Below, piece by piece: positions 47,152 through 60,043 of a DNA stretch of 64,000 nucleotides (position 1 is the first letter of the stretch; the number at the start of each line of letters is the position of its first letter). A model generated the notes under the pieces. It was not told the origin of the DNA. It worked only from the letters and a program-made list of their open reading frames with translations, and did not search any database. The position numbers and the translations under genes are program-made. The stretch spans positions 1,364,001 to 1,428,000 of the forward strand of contig OZ199838.1 in assembly GCA_964304625.1 (NCBI GenBank). The letters are read 5' to 3'. This stretch comes from Kudoa neothunni. Its lineage: Eukaryota; Cnidaria.

Positions 47152-48479
47152 CTATTTGGTGTCAATATTTATTATAAGTATTGTAATTAAAATTAATGTA
47201 TGTTCAATCAGCAACAGAGCGTTATGGAATCACCGTCTTTTAGTTATGGCTCGAACCCTCCCCGTGACTATTCATTACATTGTAACTTTAAGTTATAACG
47301 CTCGTTTATTTCGACTTGACCTTCAATATTTCCCCTAGAACAGGCCATTTTCAATTTTTATATTAAAGCAATTTGAATATTCAAGGATTAAAATCAACAA
47401 TTTAAATTACGCAATAGCAAGAACATCAATTTTTCCTCGTTTCCCCATTTTTACATCTTATATAGAATTTAACCATCATAAATATATTTCTAGCTTTATA
47501 CATTAATATTTTCTTCATGATCATGAAAAACATTTCAAAAAATGTGCTAAAATATACCGAATTACGCAATATCAAGTGTTTACTGTAGTTCGTATCATTT
47601 GGGTGGTTCCCAAGAGACAACGAATGATTAGTCCGCTACTGTATTTAGGTCATTGTTTTGACTATAATGCAAAAAATAGTAAAAAATTAAAATTCATCAA
47701 TAAAAAAACGAGAAATGAAAATTTTCACTCATCAACCCTCCTCCGATGCCTGAACGTGAACAGAGTGTCCACTATGGTGGTTTTCATAAAATATAATATC
47801 CTATTTAAATTATCTTAATATTTATATTTCTTGTATTTTATTTCAATGGAATTTAAATTTCATATATTAAATTCTAACTAATTTTTTGAAGTCTAAGATA
47901 TATAAATCGTGGATTTAAAAGAAATGTTCCGCGCGTGCTTGGAGGGTGGACACATTATCCAACAAAATGCGTTTTAAATTTACTTTTCTAATAAAAGTTT
48001 TATAATATTGATATTTTACGTACCGATTTTGAAATATATTTTTTTATATTTCTAATCAAAGTGAGCCAGGTTAAAATGAGTTATAGTTGCACAAATTCTA
48101 AAAGGAATGTTCACTTCCAATCGTTTAAGAGGGAGACAATCCTGTATATCCCGATGATTGTTCAGATTATGCTTCAAAAAATTTCATAATAATGAGGTTT
48201 TAATAAATTGAACTAGCAAAGGAACTTTATTTTAATTTTTTTCTTATTTGAGTCCAAGTATCAAATTTATGTGTATTCATTTGTAGACAAGATATGTCTA
48301 CGAATGATCGTGAACTGTCCGATTAGCTAATCAATCACGGAGTTATCTTAGTTTTTATATTTTCCCAGAAGTTTCTAATATATTCTCAAATTTATCGATA
48401 CGTCTATGCTATTCTCCATTTTCTGGAATATTCTACGTCATTTTTTGGATAAAACGTGATTTTCGTAGTAGGTCGTCAG
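47152..48479. other. Intergenic, nothing recognised
   Basis: About 1.3 kb of AT-rich DNA without a supportable gene. Confidence 0.4.
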
Positions 48480-49600
48480 CCTAACAATAAATAATGGCGA
48501 AGATTTAATGTTTATTTCATCAGAAGATTCTGATATAAGTTGATCCGAAAATATTGAGCAAATAGACACAATTATTGATAGGCCCATTAACAATGAGGAC
48601 GATAACCCTGATTTTGACAGCTATATAGAAATCGAGGACTAATCAAACGTCATTGCTGCGGATGCGGAGAGGGCGGACAATGACATGTAATATTCTCAGC
48701 CAATTCGAATCGAAAGGCAAACAAGTTCTTTGAATATATTTTATGTAAAGTAAGGTTTTACATCAGTGATTTCCAACCGAGGATTCAACCGAAATCTTTG
48801 ATTTCAGTGAGCAAGTGTCATGAGTTTGACGGAAGTGAAAATTTCTTACTGTCCGTTCTGCGTAAAGTTTTTATCAGATCCAAGGATATTATATGGAAGT
48901 TTCCTATTTTCATTTAACTACAAAGATTGCCAGAAGATTAAGAAATTATTACAAAAAACTAACTTTTTTATTCAAATCATTTTTTAAACCGAAGAATTAA
49001 TGAAAAGTTTTTTCTGTGAAAACTATTCCAAATTTATATAGCACATATAAGTATATAATTAATTTTAAATGTACACTTATTAATTCACGTATAAATATTT
49101 ATTATTCATAATAATTATTTCGAATCAAAATATATTTTTTATCTGAGGACTTCACTGGGTAATCATAAAAAGACACGGGGCAAAAATTTATTATCCTAAA
49201 AAATTGGGGTGGTTGGATAAGATAAGATAGAAAATGTTGAGATTCACTGTTCTAGACGCTGGATAATAGCTGTATTATACAACATAACAGGCGCGGCAGC
49301 ACACAATGCATTTCCAATTGCATGGGACTAGGACCCTCAATTTTTTAGTTAATAAAAGTCTCGATGCAAAAGATAATTCTACAACAAGCTGTCAGTTGAA
49401 CATTTAGAGGAATTTAAAACAATTATACAAAATAACAATGAAAAGAAAGACGATGGACCCAGAAAATTCGGACATTATGGTGTTTCTAACAGATCTCCCA
49501 ATAAACGATGCCGGACAAACTGCAGTACGTGCGATCAATCCACTTGTGATAAACGAAAAATAAAGTTTATAATGTGTAAAACATATTTTCACTAAATGAT
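48480..49600 (+). pseudogene. piggyBac-type relic 3 with internal deletion
   Basis: The acidic N-terminal region typical of piggyBac transposases is visible at 48508-48690 (FISSEDSDIS, then NNEDDNPDFDSYIEIED). The catalytic centre is absent. At about 49255-49330 comes CSRRWIIAVLYNITGAAAHN, similar to the RW...NIA block, and at 49455-49570 RKFGHYGVSNRSPNKRCRTN with further cysteines, the zinc-binding tail. Order and spacing suggest one copy that lost its middle. Ends were not located. Confidence 0.5.
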
Positions 49601-50110
49601 TCATTGTTCATTTATATATTTCAATGTTTTTTTCTCAGGTATCGGACGGTTAGTTAATATACAATTAAAACATAATATTTTCCAATTTTACAAATAACCA
49701 CAAATATAAAAAATCTCACATACCATTTAACAAAAGAAATTTCGTGCAAGTAACTGACAATCTCATTAAAATATAATACAAACAAGAAACAAAAAATCGT
49801 TAATATAAAGTTATTGGGAAAGCAGATGATTAATAATAGCTTCTATGGTTTGAGACGTGAGCTAGGGAATTTGGAAAGGTATTGGTCGCGAAAACTAAAT
49901 CAATTAAATGATAATTAAATGTATGTGAGAGATAAAAATACCTTTTGATGAAATTTTTGTAGATTTGCCTTCCTATTAGATAGACATTTAACCACCAAAA
50001 TATTAAAAATCGATATTCATTAAAGCTTCTTCTTTTGATGAAGGGAGAGGAAGAATATCTATAAAAATTGAAAAAAAAATATTCTCTAACTCTACAAAAA
50101 ATTATCCAAC
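49601..50110. other. Intergenic or 3' part of the TPR-like gene
   Basis: No clear exon. A patch at about 50045-49990 (minus strand) reads ILPLPSSKEEALMNIDF after a TAG acceptor and could be a further exon of the neighbouring gene. Confidence 0.3.
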
Positions 50111-50114
50111 CATA

Positions 50115-52369
50115 TTTTTGGATATGATTGAATTGTGGGTGAGGATGGCAATGGTTCGAAAGTTAGAGTTCTGAAATAGCGTGATTTTAGGACGGATAAC
50201 GCGTTATCGTATTCAGCCAAGTTCATATGGCATTCAGCAATCCAAATAATCAATAAGATATCTAAATATATCCAAATCCATTAAGACATTTAGAGCCATT
50301 GTAATGATTCATTTTACTTTATCAAATAAGGTAACGAGGAATTGTTTTGTTGGTAAAGAGGACTTAGTATCTTTATACCCTCTTGATAGGTTCCAGCTTT
50401 CAGTAGACTTGCTCCATAGATAACAAGAAAATGATTGCTATTATTATTAGAGATAGGGGTAAAAATAGCATCCACTATTGCTTACCGTGCAATGATTTGA
50501 TCAATATCACAGCTATCGAGACTGTTGTGAACGAATTTGGTGTGTTGTAATGCACTTTGATAGCTGAGCGTGTATTCGGTGGGAGAATCGGTTTTGTAGC
50601 TAAATAAACCAGCCTTAGAGACACAATAACCGAGACAATTCTTTATACACAAAGCCAAACTCGTGATAATAATAACCGCACAAATAGAAAACATTCTGTA
50701 TTTGTTGGCTGATTGTGTTATTGTTGTGCTTAGATCTGAGATAGGAAAATTTCTGCCAACAACCATTATTATTACTAATAATAGACAATGAACTAGACAT
50801 ACATAATCCTCATTTATATGGCACATAACGGAGAAAAAAAGTAGAAAATGGTGATTCTGACGAAACATAATGGCTGCTTTGGTGAGAAAATGTACAGCTC
50901 CTTTGTAATTGTTGAACAATAACGATAACACAGAGCCATTGAAACAGAAATGGGCCAACAAATAGGATATAGGGCCGAATATCTTGTAGGATTTTGCAGA
51001 AATAACTACAAGCAGTAGAATAGGCGTTGAAGTTTTAGTAGACCAGAATATTGATCCGAATCAAAAATACCGGGATCGTTGAAAACCTTTTGCAGCATAA
51101 CAGTGGCAAGTTTGAAGCGATTATTTTTCAACAGAATGCTGATTTCCAAATGCGTGAGGAACACTTTTGCGAAATAGAGTTCACTGCGACCAGCTATTCT
51201 GATATTTCTCTCACGGAGATCTTTAATTATGGGAATGCAATCCTTCATATTATTGTGTTTGATATGGTAGAAAACTTTCAGAAAATTTGACAGAATATTC
51301 TTCATCATACGATGATCAAACTCAATCACAAATATTTCATACATTGTCAGTTAAACATTCGATTTCTTGATATTCAGACTCTAACTTTGGTGTTTTATTT
51401 GTAAGAATGTGACGAAAAGCTTTTAACTATGCCGATAAAAAGCAGATATCAATACAATTGTTGGAGAGAGTCATCAACTCACAATGTGGTATTTGACACG
51501 TAGAGAACGAATAGGTTCACTATAATCGTTAATTTTCCGATCCACAGCTGAATTGGATGGAGTTTTCTCTTTTTTATCGTACAGAATCTGTTTCATTCGT
51601 TTCATTATAGACTTTGGTAGCATCTATATTTTGATGAATTAGATCGATGAACTCTATAATACAATGGAAAGGGGATATGTGAAATCACCCTGTCAGACAT
51701 ATAGAACACATCAACACACAGAATAAGATATTCGATCTCATATTTTGGATTCATTTCTACATGTAGGTCGTATAAAAAATTAATCCAAATTTCCAACAGT
51801 AGCGAATAGCGAGTAACGATAGGAGTTAATACTAAAATAGGTTTGGTAGGTGTCGTCGAACAAAACGTTGGCAACATCGACTGGTTTTCCTTTCTAGACA
51901 ACAAGTAAGGTCATAACAACCCAATCACATTGCCCTACCGACGCCATCATCAATAAATAATACAAGTATTTCTGGGGTATTTCGTCCTTAAGTGAAGACA
52001 ACGGTCTTTTCCCACAAAATGCTTCATCCTAACAACTGTTACTCCTCACACCCAAACACTAACACCACCTACAAAAATCTCATATTTGCATGAGGAGGAA
52101 CCAACTATTTTGATTGGATCCATCCTATTTTTGCTCACATTATCAAATATGTGCGCTAACCAAACATAATTGGGGTTAGTGTCAAATTTATATTTCATTG
52201 CACGGAAAAAATGATAAGCGTCCTGGTGGACATTGTTTTTTAACCACAATTTCACAGTGGAAAGTGACGATGACAGTTGAAACAATTTTTGGGGTTGCTT
52301 TGTTTTGTCACCCTTCTTAGGCGAAACAGATGTTTCGTAAAACACCTTTTGAGAGAGATTTATCTCCAT
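50115..52369 (-). CDS. Multi-exon TPR-like protein, possibly CNOT10
   Basis: At least seven minus-strand coding blocks follow one another. 52369-52101 starts MEINLSQKVFYETSVSPKKG; about 51898-51690 has FLYDLHVEMNPKYEIEYLIL; about 51630-51490; 51344-51010 has ELYFAKVFLTHLEISILLKN; about 50990-50830 has SVLSLLFNNYKGAVHFLTKA; about 50640-50490 ends CDIDQIIAR before a GTAAGC donor; 50430-50320 reads LVIYGASLLKAGTYQEGIKI; and about 50245-50115 reads IWIAECHMNLAEYDNALSVL. Paired helices repeat as in TPR proteins. Several blocks fall in the same order and spacing as CNOT10, a TPR scaffold of the CCR4-NOT deadenylase that works with CNOT11 (the LY...CVDVFY stretch compares with LY...LLVDLYI). Exon edges are approximate and the C-terminus is not found. 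The family call is inference. Confidence 0.4.
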
Positions 52370-52593
52370 ACAATGTAAATCTAAAATTTTAGTTATTTAT
52401 TGATCTGCGTGCGCTTATTATATTACTATTTTTACTTTTTCACTAACAACACAACATTTGTCACTAGGTAATTATTCATTATTTTCCTATTATTTTATTA
52501 CAATTGGTCTACATATGTATCTTTTTATTTTCTAAAGTATTATGAGGTAAATTTTAACCTAATGTTATTAATTTTATTCAACGTTTCTTCTTT

Positions 52594-52596
<3 letters not shown>

Positions 52597-52625
<29 letters not shown>
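52597..52625. repeat. AT dinucleotide repeat
   Basis: About fourteen uninterrupted AT units, upstream of the TPR-like gene. Confidence 0.95.
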
Positions 52626-52626
<1 letters not shown>

Positions 52627-55527
52627 CCTCGTCATCTTTTTCTGTATTCTGAATGACAATTAGAAAACTTATTTACGACGGTAAATCGAGAAAAATTTAA
52701 CATTTATTAGGTGTGTGGCACGCATGCGCGACGACTTAACTAAAATTATTTGTGCAATTTCACATTAAAATAGTGTCCAACATGGGGTGTAGAAAAGTTT
52801 GATTGGATAGGGAAATTTTTGGACCTGTAAAATCCAGAGCTTTAGTGATTAGGGAGACGACATAGATAATGGTAAGATAATTGGATAGTGGGGCTCACAT
52901 TGAAATCAATACCGCAATTTTCGATGAATTTTATTTTTGAACGACTGTTAATATAATAAAACCATACAAAAAAGAGATGACTAGTTATATCAAAATAAAT
53001 AATTACATTTAACGTGGTCTCCACCAGAATAGACCCCGAATGGCTCAAGTCGCATCTTGTCTCATTTTTTCTCATGTATAATCTCGACCGTCACTTTGTT
53101 TGATTTAACCTAACGGAGTATTGATTAATTATCTATAAAGATTATTTATATTCGGTTCGTAAACCCCATCTACACGAAATTCATGTCTAACGCGGGATGG
53201 ATTACCACAAGACGTTGTTTTTAATGGAATGAAGAATTAAAGGTGTTAATTTTTAAATTCCATCGATAAATTAGGTTAGAATATGTCCGAATACATTTTA
53301 ATTTTAATGAGAAAAAAAATATATAAATCGCTTTCAAATTTTAATGTGATAGGAAGCTTGATTCTAAGTTATTGTAGTTTAAGTTTAAAAATCAATACTT
53401 TTGACAAAGGTGGGCATAGAACTTTTTTTCATGAAAAATTATTGTGCGATAGAAAAAAGGCTGGGAAACACCATATTAAAATATAATATTTAATGAAATT
53501 TTTTTCGTTTATTCAGGATGCTGTACATACTATAGCATGTATGCAAAAAACGCCACAACTTGGAAAAACTTTTATGGCTGTGTAGATGTGTAAATGTGTA
53601 CATGTGTAGTTATAGGTGTTAGTGGTATATTCACCAACTATTTGCATTAGTTAAACAGTTTGCGATGATATATCGGTTGGTACATTCTCAAAAATCTAAA
53701 ACCAATCACTGTATCATTTTCATGTAGGGAAATATCAACAATTCATATCGTAAATTTTCTCGTTGATTAATGTTCACAAAATTCGATACATTTTTTGAGT
53801 CAATTTCTTAAATAACGATGCTTTTATTAGCTTCGTAGTTTCCAAATAACTTCATAGATGGAAAACACTCCTATGATTGTTTTTGAGCATGTCGCATATT
53901 AAAAAAACTAATAAAATCAAATTCAGACATCTCACTAAAAATTTTATCATTTTTATTGCATTAAAAATATGACATATCATCTTTAAGATCATTATTAATT
54001 CAATTTGGCATATTTTTAAATATAATTTATCTAATTGTGTATTTTAGGGTGACCCATTTAATAACTAGATTAAATATCAATAAAGAAATTGTGCAAAGAT
54101 AAAAGACATTCCATGATGAATTTAACGTGAATGAGTAACTCTTCTAACGACTTTCTAGGAGGTTCAATGAATTTAGAGAGTTTTTTGTTTGGCTTATAAA
54201 TATCGTCCACAAGATATTCCATTATACAATGAATGTCGATTAATATATGATCCCCTCAAGACCAAGGAAAAATGAAAATTAGTCAACAATGCGTTTAAAT
54301 TTCAGTATTTTTGCTATAAAATTATTTTAAGGCCATAAAAACTACTAAATTTGTCTGTAACAATAAAGTTAACTTAGTCAATGTGTTGAACAAGCAGAAC
54401 ACTTTATATGGAACAGCAAAGTGCGTATTAGCCGTCATTCATTGTATTTGATCACTAAAGTTGAAGATTAAACATATTTCACAAAGGGATTAAAATTCTG
54501 CATAAATATGATTAACCTAAAAATTTATTTTTTTAATGAAATGAAATACTTCAAGGAATTTCAAAATATTTACTGTTATATAAACAGAAATTGATCCTTC
54601 AGGATCGTTGTAGGCCTCGTGGAACCCTGAGTAAATTTTTAGATGATAATTACATAAATTTATAAATTGCCTTCATTTATATTCTAAATCAAAAATCCTG
54701 CATAATAGTTTATTCGATAAAGAGACTCAGCCACAGTGGTTTATGAACGTTGTTTAATGACTTTGATCTCCCTTTCGATTAGGCTAAAAGAATAAATCAC
54801 GGTAGCAAATATTTATCAAACAAAATCAAGATTAAAGGATCCATTTTAATCCTTTTAAAGTTGTTTGAAAATTGTAGAGATATGATTAACCTAGCCAATG
54901 TTTAACTCATTCGTTTTATAATCTGAATGGAAACATTGTAGTTGTAAAGTGCAAACAGATTCAAACGAAGCTGTTACATTATACACATACTCATATCAAT
55001 GCGACAATGGAGTTAAGGCATGTATGTGATTTAAATTTAAACAATTATAATCCGATTATTTTTTAAAAAATATTAGTTTTGAATAGATCGTGAAAATTAA
55101 TAAAGTTACTGGTTTAGAGAAAAAAGAGTTAATCAGCAAGCTCACATGCCTCCATTGCTTTCAAGTAATCCCACATTTAGTTCACATTTCCTATTTTGAA
55201 CAAGCCGAGGTGAGATTAAAGGAGCTTAATCGAAATTAAAAATTATTAATAGGAGGGTTTTAATCAGTTAGAATAATGGATTTGCAATATTTGTCGTCGG
55301 TTCAAATGGAACCAAATAAATTATTATATTTGTACAACACATCTCAGATAGATTAAACTGGGATATAAAATTTTTTATAACATTGAATAACAAAATTAAT
55401 CCAAAAGTTTTAACGCCACGATCTATCTATGATCAAAGGTCACGTAAATCTTAATGGGACGACTCTACGGTACTACGTAGAGATGAAATTCGGTATAAAT
55501 CGGATTAGCTCAAAGTATTACTAAGGC
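52626..55527. other. Gene-poor stretch upstream of pyruvate carboxylase
   Basis: Mostly AT-rich without genes. One exon-like pair on the plus strand is noted: about 54930-55019 (KQIQTKLLHYTHTHINATME, then a GTATGTG donor) and about 55089-55239 (IVKINKVTGLEKKELISKL to RLKELNRN and TAA). It may be the 3' end of a small unrecognised helical protein, but I cannot confirm splicing or family. Pyruvate carboxylase promoter elements are not identifiable. Confidence 0.3.
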
Positions 55528-58500
55528 ATGCCTGCTGGTAGTCAAATTTTTAAGATTTCTGCCAGAAGTAGACTGTCGCAAAAATGCAATAGATCGTTTA
55601 TCCACAGGCGTCTCTCCAGAAGAACTTTTGTTTCTGGAAATTGTAAAAGTGTTAAATTGAATGACGGAAAAAAAGAGAAAATTTCCAAACTTATGTCCGC
55701 CAATCGCGGTGAAATTGCAGTGAGAGTGTTTAGAGCTGCCAAAGAAGACGGAATTCGTACGGTAGCAATCTACTCTCCCGAAGATTCCAAGCAAACACAC
55801 AGATTGAAAGCTGATGAAGCTTATGTGATTGGCACAATCAATGAACCTGTGGCCGCCTATCTAGATATTGATTCCATCATTAAGGTTGCCAAATTGAATG
55901 GTGTTGATGCTATTCATCCAGGTTATGGATTTTTATCCGAAAGAGCTGAGTTTGCACAAAAATGTGCAGAGAATGGAATCAAATTTTTGGGTCCTTCTCC
56001 CCAAGTGATCAGTTTGATGGGTGATAAAATGGCCGCTCGTAAATTAGCTATTGAAAATGGAGTACCCATCATACCAGGCACTGAAACTCCTATCAATTCG
56101 CTCAACGAAGTTAAGGAATTTCTGGAGAAATATAACTATCCGATTATTCTAAAAGCTGCGTATGGCGGCGGTGGCAGAGGTATGCGAGTTGTTCGCAATG
56201 AAGCTGAGTTGGAGAAGAGTTTCGATAGTGCTACTTCCGAAGCTCAAAAAGCATTCGGCGATGGCGCCCTTTTCATCGAAAAATACATTGAAAGTCCAAG
56301 ACATATTGAGGTTCAAATTATCGCGGATGCATATGGTAATGTGGTACATTTATTCGACAGAGATTGTTCAATTCAACGACGGCATCAAAAAGTTATCGAG
56401 ATTGCACCCACCGAAACACTAGATGCCACCACTAGACAACATTTGTGTGATATGGCGGTGAAGTTGTGTACTGCCGCCGGTTACCAAAGTGCGGGCACAG
56501 TGGAATTCCTAATCGATAAAGATTCCAATGCCTACTTCATTGAAGTGAACAGTCGACTCCAAGTGGAACATACAGTTTCCGAAGAGATCACTGATATCGA
56601 TCTTGTTAGAGCTCAAATCAAAATTGCTGAAGGTTACTCATTGGATGAGTTGGGTATCAAGCAAGAGAATATTAACGCCAGTAGAGTATCCATTCAAGCA
56701 AGAATAACCACCGAAGATCCACAAAATAATTTCATCCCTGATTATGGTGTCATTGAAGAATTTGTTCCACCGGAAGGTCCCGGTATTCGTTTGGATGGTG
56801 CGTGTGGTTTCGCCGGTGCCAAAATCTCACCTTTCTACGACTCATTGTTGTGTAAAGTGATTGCTACCGGCAAAGATCATGCTCAAGCTAGAGATCGTTT
56901 GATTAGATCTCTTGAAGAGTTCAAAGTTACAGGGGTCAAAACCAATATTCCCTTCGTGCTTAATGTGTTGAAGAATGCTGAATTCCAGTCTGGAAAGTTT
57001 ACCACACACTTTATTGAGAAACACCCTGAGGTGCTTACAGCTCCAAGAGTGCTGTCTGATGAGTTACATCGAATGGTGCGTTATATTGGTGAGGTGTCTG
57101 TAAATGGACCCGCTACTGTACTTGCTACCAATTTGAAGCCGGCCAAAATCACCCCAACTGTACCAAAAAGTACCTCACAAGGTCACCCAGCTGGTTGGAG
57201 AGATATATTAGTCGATCAAGGCAAGGATGCATTTGTGAAAGCTATCATAAGAAACAAAAGTGTGCTATTAACCGATACCTCACTTAGAGATGCCCATCAA
57301 TCCCTTATGGCTACTCGCATGCGAACCTATGATATGAGAAGAATTGCGCCATTTTTGACCACCGATCTACACAACCTATTTAGTTTGGAGTGTTGGGGTG
57401 GTGCCACCTTCGATGTTGCTTTGAGATTCTTGTACGAATGTCCTTGGGATCGTCTCACCGAACTCAGACAACTCATTCCAAACATACCGTTACAGATGTT
57501 GCTTCGTGGTGCGAACGCTGTTGGCTATAAAAATTATCCTGATAATGTTGTTTACGAGTTTGCAAGATTATCGGTTCAATCTGGTATGGACATTTTTAGA
57601 ATCTTTGATGCTCTCAATTACGTACCAAATATTGCCATCGCTATGGATGCGGTAAACAAAGCAGGTGGTGTTGTTGAAGCGGCGATTTCCTATTCGGGTG
57701 ATGTTTCCAATCCTGCCAAAAAGAAATACACTATCGACTACTATATGGACTTGTCTAGACAGTTGATCGCTCATGGTACCGACATTCTTGGCATAAAAGA
57801 TATGGCTGGTGTGATGAAGCCAGCGGCTGCACGTTTACTTATCAGCGAAATTCGAAGAGAATTCCCAAATGTACCTATCCACCTGCACACTCATGACACT
57901 TCATGCACTGGTGTGGCCACGTATCTTGCAGCTGTGGAATCGGGTGCCCACATTGTGGATGTTGCTTGTGATTCGATGAGTGGAATGACCTCACAACCTA
58001 GCATGGGTGCAGTTGTTGCTGCGCTAGAAAATTCACCATTAGCAACTGACATCAAATTGGACGATGTCACTCATTACAGTGCCTACTTCGAACAAACTAG
58101 AACACTTTACGCACCATTCGAATGCACTGTCACCATGAAAAGCGGAAATTCTGATGTGTACAAGAATGAAATACCTGGTGGACAATACACCAATCTTCAA
58201 TTCCAAGCATTTAGTTTGGGTCTGGGTGATCAATTTGAACGCGTGAAACAAATGTACAGCGAAGCCAATGATCTTTTGGGTGATATTGTGAAAGTTACTC
58301 CTACATCAAAGGTGGTTGGTGATTTGGCCCAATTTATGGTTCAGAACAATCTTACCAAACAAGATGTGCTTGACAAAGCTTCCAAACTCGACTTCCCCGC
58401 ATCGGTGATCCAGTTTATGAAAGGAGACCTTGGAGTTCCATATCAAGGCTATCCGGAACCTTTCCGCACACACGTTTTGAAGGGTAAGCCAGGGATAGAT

Positions 58501-59159
58501 GATAGACCAGGAAAAGCCTTAGAACCTTTTGATTTCGAGGCATTAAAACAACAACTCTATGACTCCTACGGAAAGGATAATATACGTGACGTTGATGTTA
58601 TGAGTGCCGCATTATATCCTGATGTTTTCCAGAAATACATGCAATCTCGTGAATACGGCCCCGTCACATTACTCCCAACAGATGTGTTTTTTACTGGACT
58701 CAAACCTGGTGAATCTACCGACTTCATTGCACCCGACCAAAAACATACCTACATCAAACTCCTCTCCATCAGCGATCTTAACGAAGATTCCACTAGAACA
58801 GTTTTTCTCAATGTTGACGGTCACATAAAGATTGTTTCCATCAAAGATAAACATAATGTTTCGGTATTCTGCGCTTTAATTTGAGAATTCTATGTTTGAC
58901 TAATTTTTAGAACGTCAAATCAATCCCCAAGGCTGACAAATTGAACCCTCGTCAGATTGGAGCTCCAATGCCCGGCCAAGTGATCGCTATCAAGGTGAAA
59001 GAGGGTGACACTGTTAAAGAAGGAGATGTTCTTCTCACTTTGTCAGCAATGAAAATGGAAACGTCTGTTTCTGCTACCACCTCCGGTGTGGTTGAAAAAA
59101 TACATGTCGACTCTGGAATGACTGTGTCTGCTGGCGACTTGGTCCTACAACTTAAATAA
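55528..59159 (+). CDS. PC: Pyruvate carboxylase, mitochondrial
   Basis: Exons 55528-58857 and 58911-59159, split by a 53-bp intron, encode 1192 residues (human 1178). The enzyme carboxylates pyruvate to oxaloacetate using ATP and bicarbonate in the matrix. The Arg/Ser-rich first 45 residues look like a targeting peptide. Biotin carboxylase follows, with SANRGEIAVRVFRAAK, the ATP-grasp loop GGGGRGMRVV (about 213) and EVNSRLQVEHTVSE (about 340). The carboxyltransferase domain has TDTSLRDAHQS (metal ligand Asp583), GIKDMAGVMKP (Lys757, the carbamylated lysine position) and HLHTHD (His787 and His789, metal ligands). The biotinyl domain sits wholly in exon 2, with biotin on Lys1158 of SAMKMETS. 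Every catalytic residue I checked is present. It is the longest clean gene in the window, and its coding text is visibly less AT-rich than its flanks. Confidence 0.98.
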
Positions 59160-59511
59160 CTCATTCACTCTTATCATTATCATTGATATTTTTCTCCTAT
59201 TTTGTTATCTACCACAGTACGCTTATTTTTGGATATGATTTTCCGCTTAAAAATCTGCATTTTTTCTGCTAACGTGTGTATCACTTCGTTTCATCAATTA
59301 TCAGTTGGATTATATTCGATTTTTCTAATGCGTTGTTTAACCTTTAAGTCCTATTCGCGTAAGCCTTGAAAATAGTTTATTTATTCAGCGTTGGATATTC
59401 TAATCTATTGGTTAAATTGTCTCTCGGAATATAAGATATTTTTCGATAAATTAATGTGTCTGTATGTAAAATATTTATTTTTACAGTTATTACTGCGTGT
59501 ATTCACTAACC
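59160..59511. other. 3' flank of pyruvate carboxylase
   Basis: AT-rich, presumably the 3' untranslated region; no distinct terminator or polyadenylation signal chosen. Confidence 0.4.
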
Positions 59512-60043
59512 CAGGGATTCTCTAACTGAGTTCCTCGAACCTTTAGGTTTTTGTGAAATATGCGCAGGGGTTCCCCAAGTGTCAGTAAAAAACAACATTT
59601 AATAATAACATAACAAATCGGTACAGATCGTATCTTATGATGTTAGTGAATTTTCACTTATAGCTAGAGTTGACAACATTGGTGATAGTTGGCTAGCTAA
59701 ACACCAACACAATTGGAGGAAGATCTTGCAGCTTTGCTGTTAGCACAAATATTTATTCTACTAACAAAATAATTTTGACTATTCTTTAAGCCCTACAATG
59801 GATGGACGGTTATAAAATAATAAGTAAAACAACACCATTTAACCGAGACGCTGAAATAGGTGAATTTTCAAGTGAACGATCTGCAAGCACTAGTTCACAA
59901 GACACGATGTATATTCCAATATACTGTGTGTTTTAAATTATTTTTTTATTATAATAAATAATAATGCATTCAAGTTTGTGGAACAAGCTTTAATGGGTTA
60001 ATTTTGATAAGGGTTCCATTTCAAAAAAGTTTGAGAATCATTG
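59512..60043. mobile_element. hAT-type MITE (532 bp)
   Basis: The left end is CAGGGATTCTCTAACTGAGT. The right end, read inward, is CAATGATTCTCAAACTTTTT, the common hAT pattern CAGNGGTTCTCAAACT. Flanking 8-mers CACTAACC (59504-59511) and CACCAATC (60044-60051) agree at six of eight positions. There is no coding capacity. Confidence 0.6.

Noticed and set aside
55510-55800. Minus-strand frames over the pyruvate carboxylase gene
   Set aside because: These and others at 56149-58854 are shadows of the 3.3 kb plus-strand exon.
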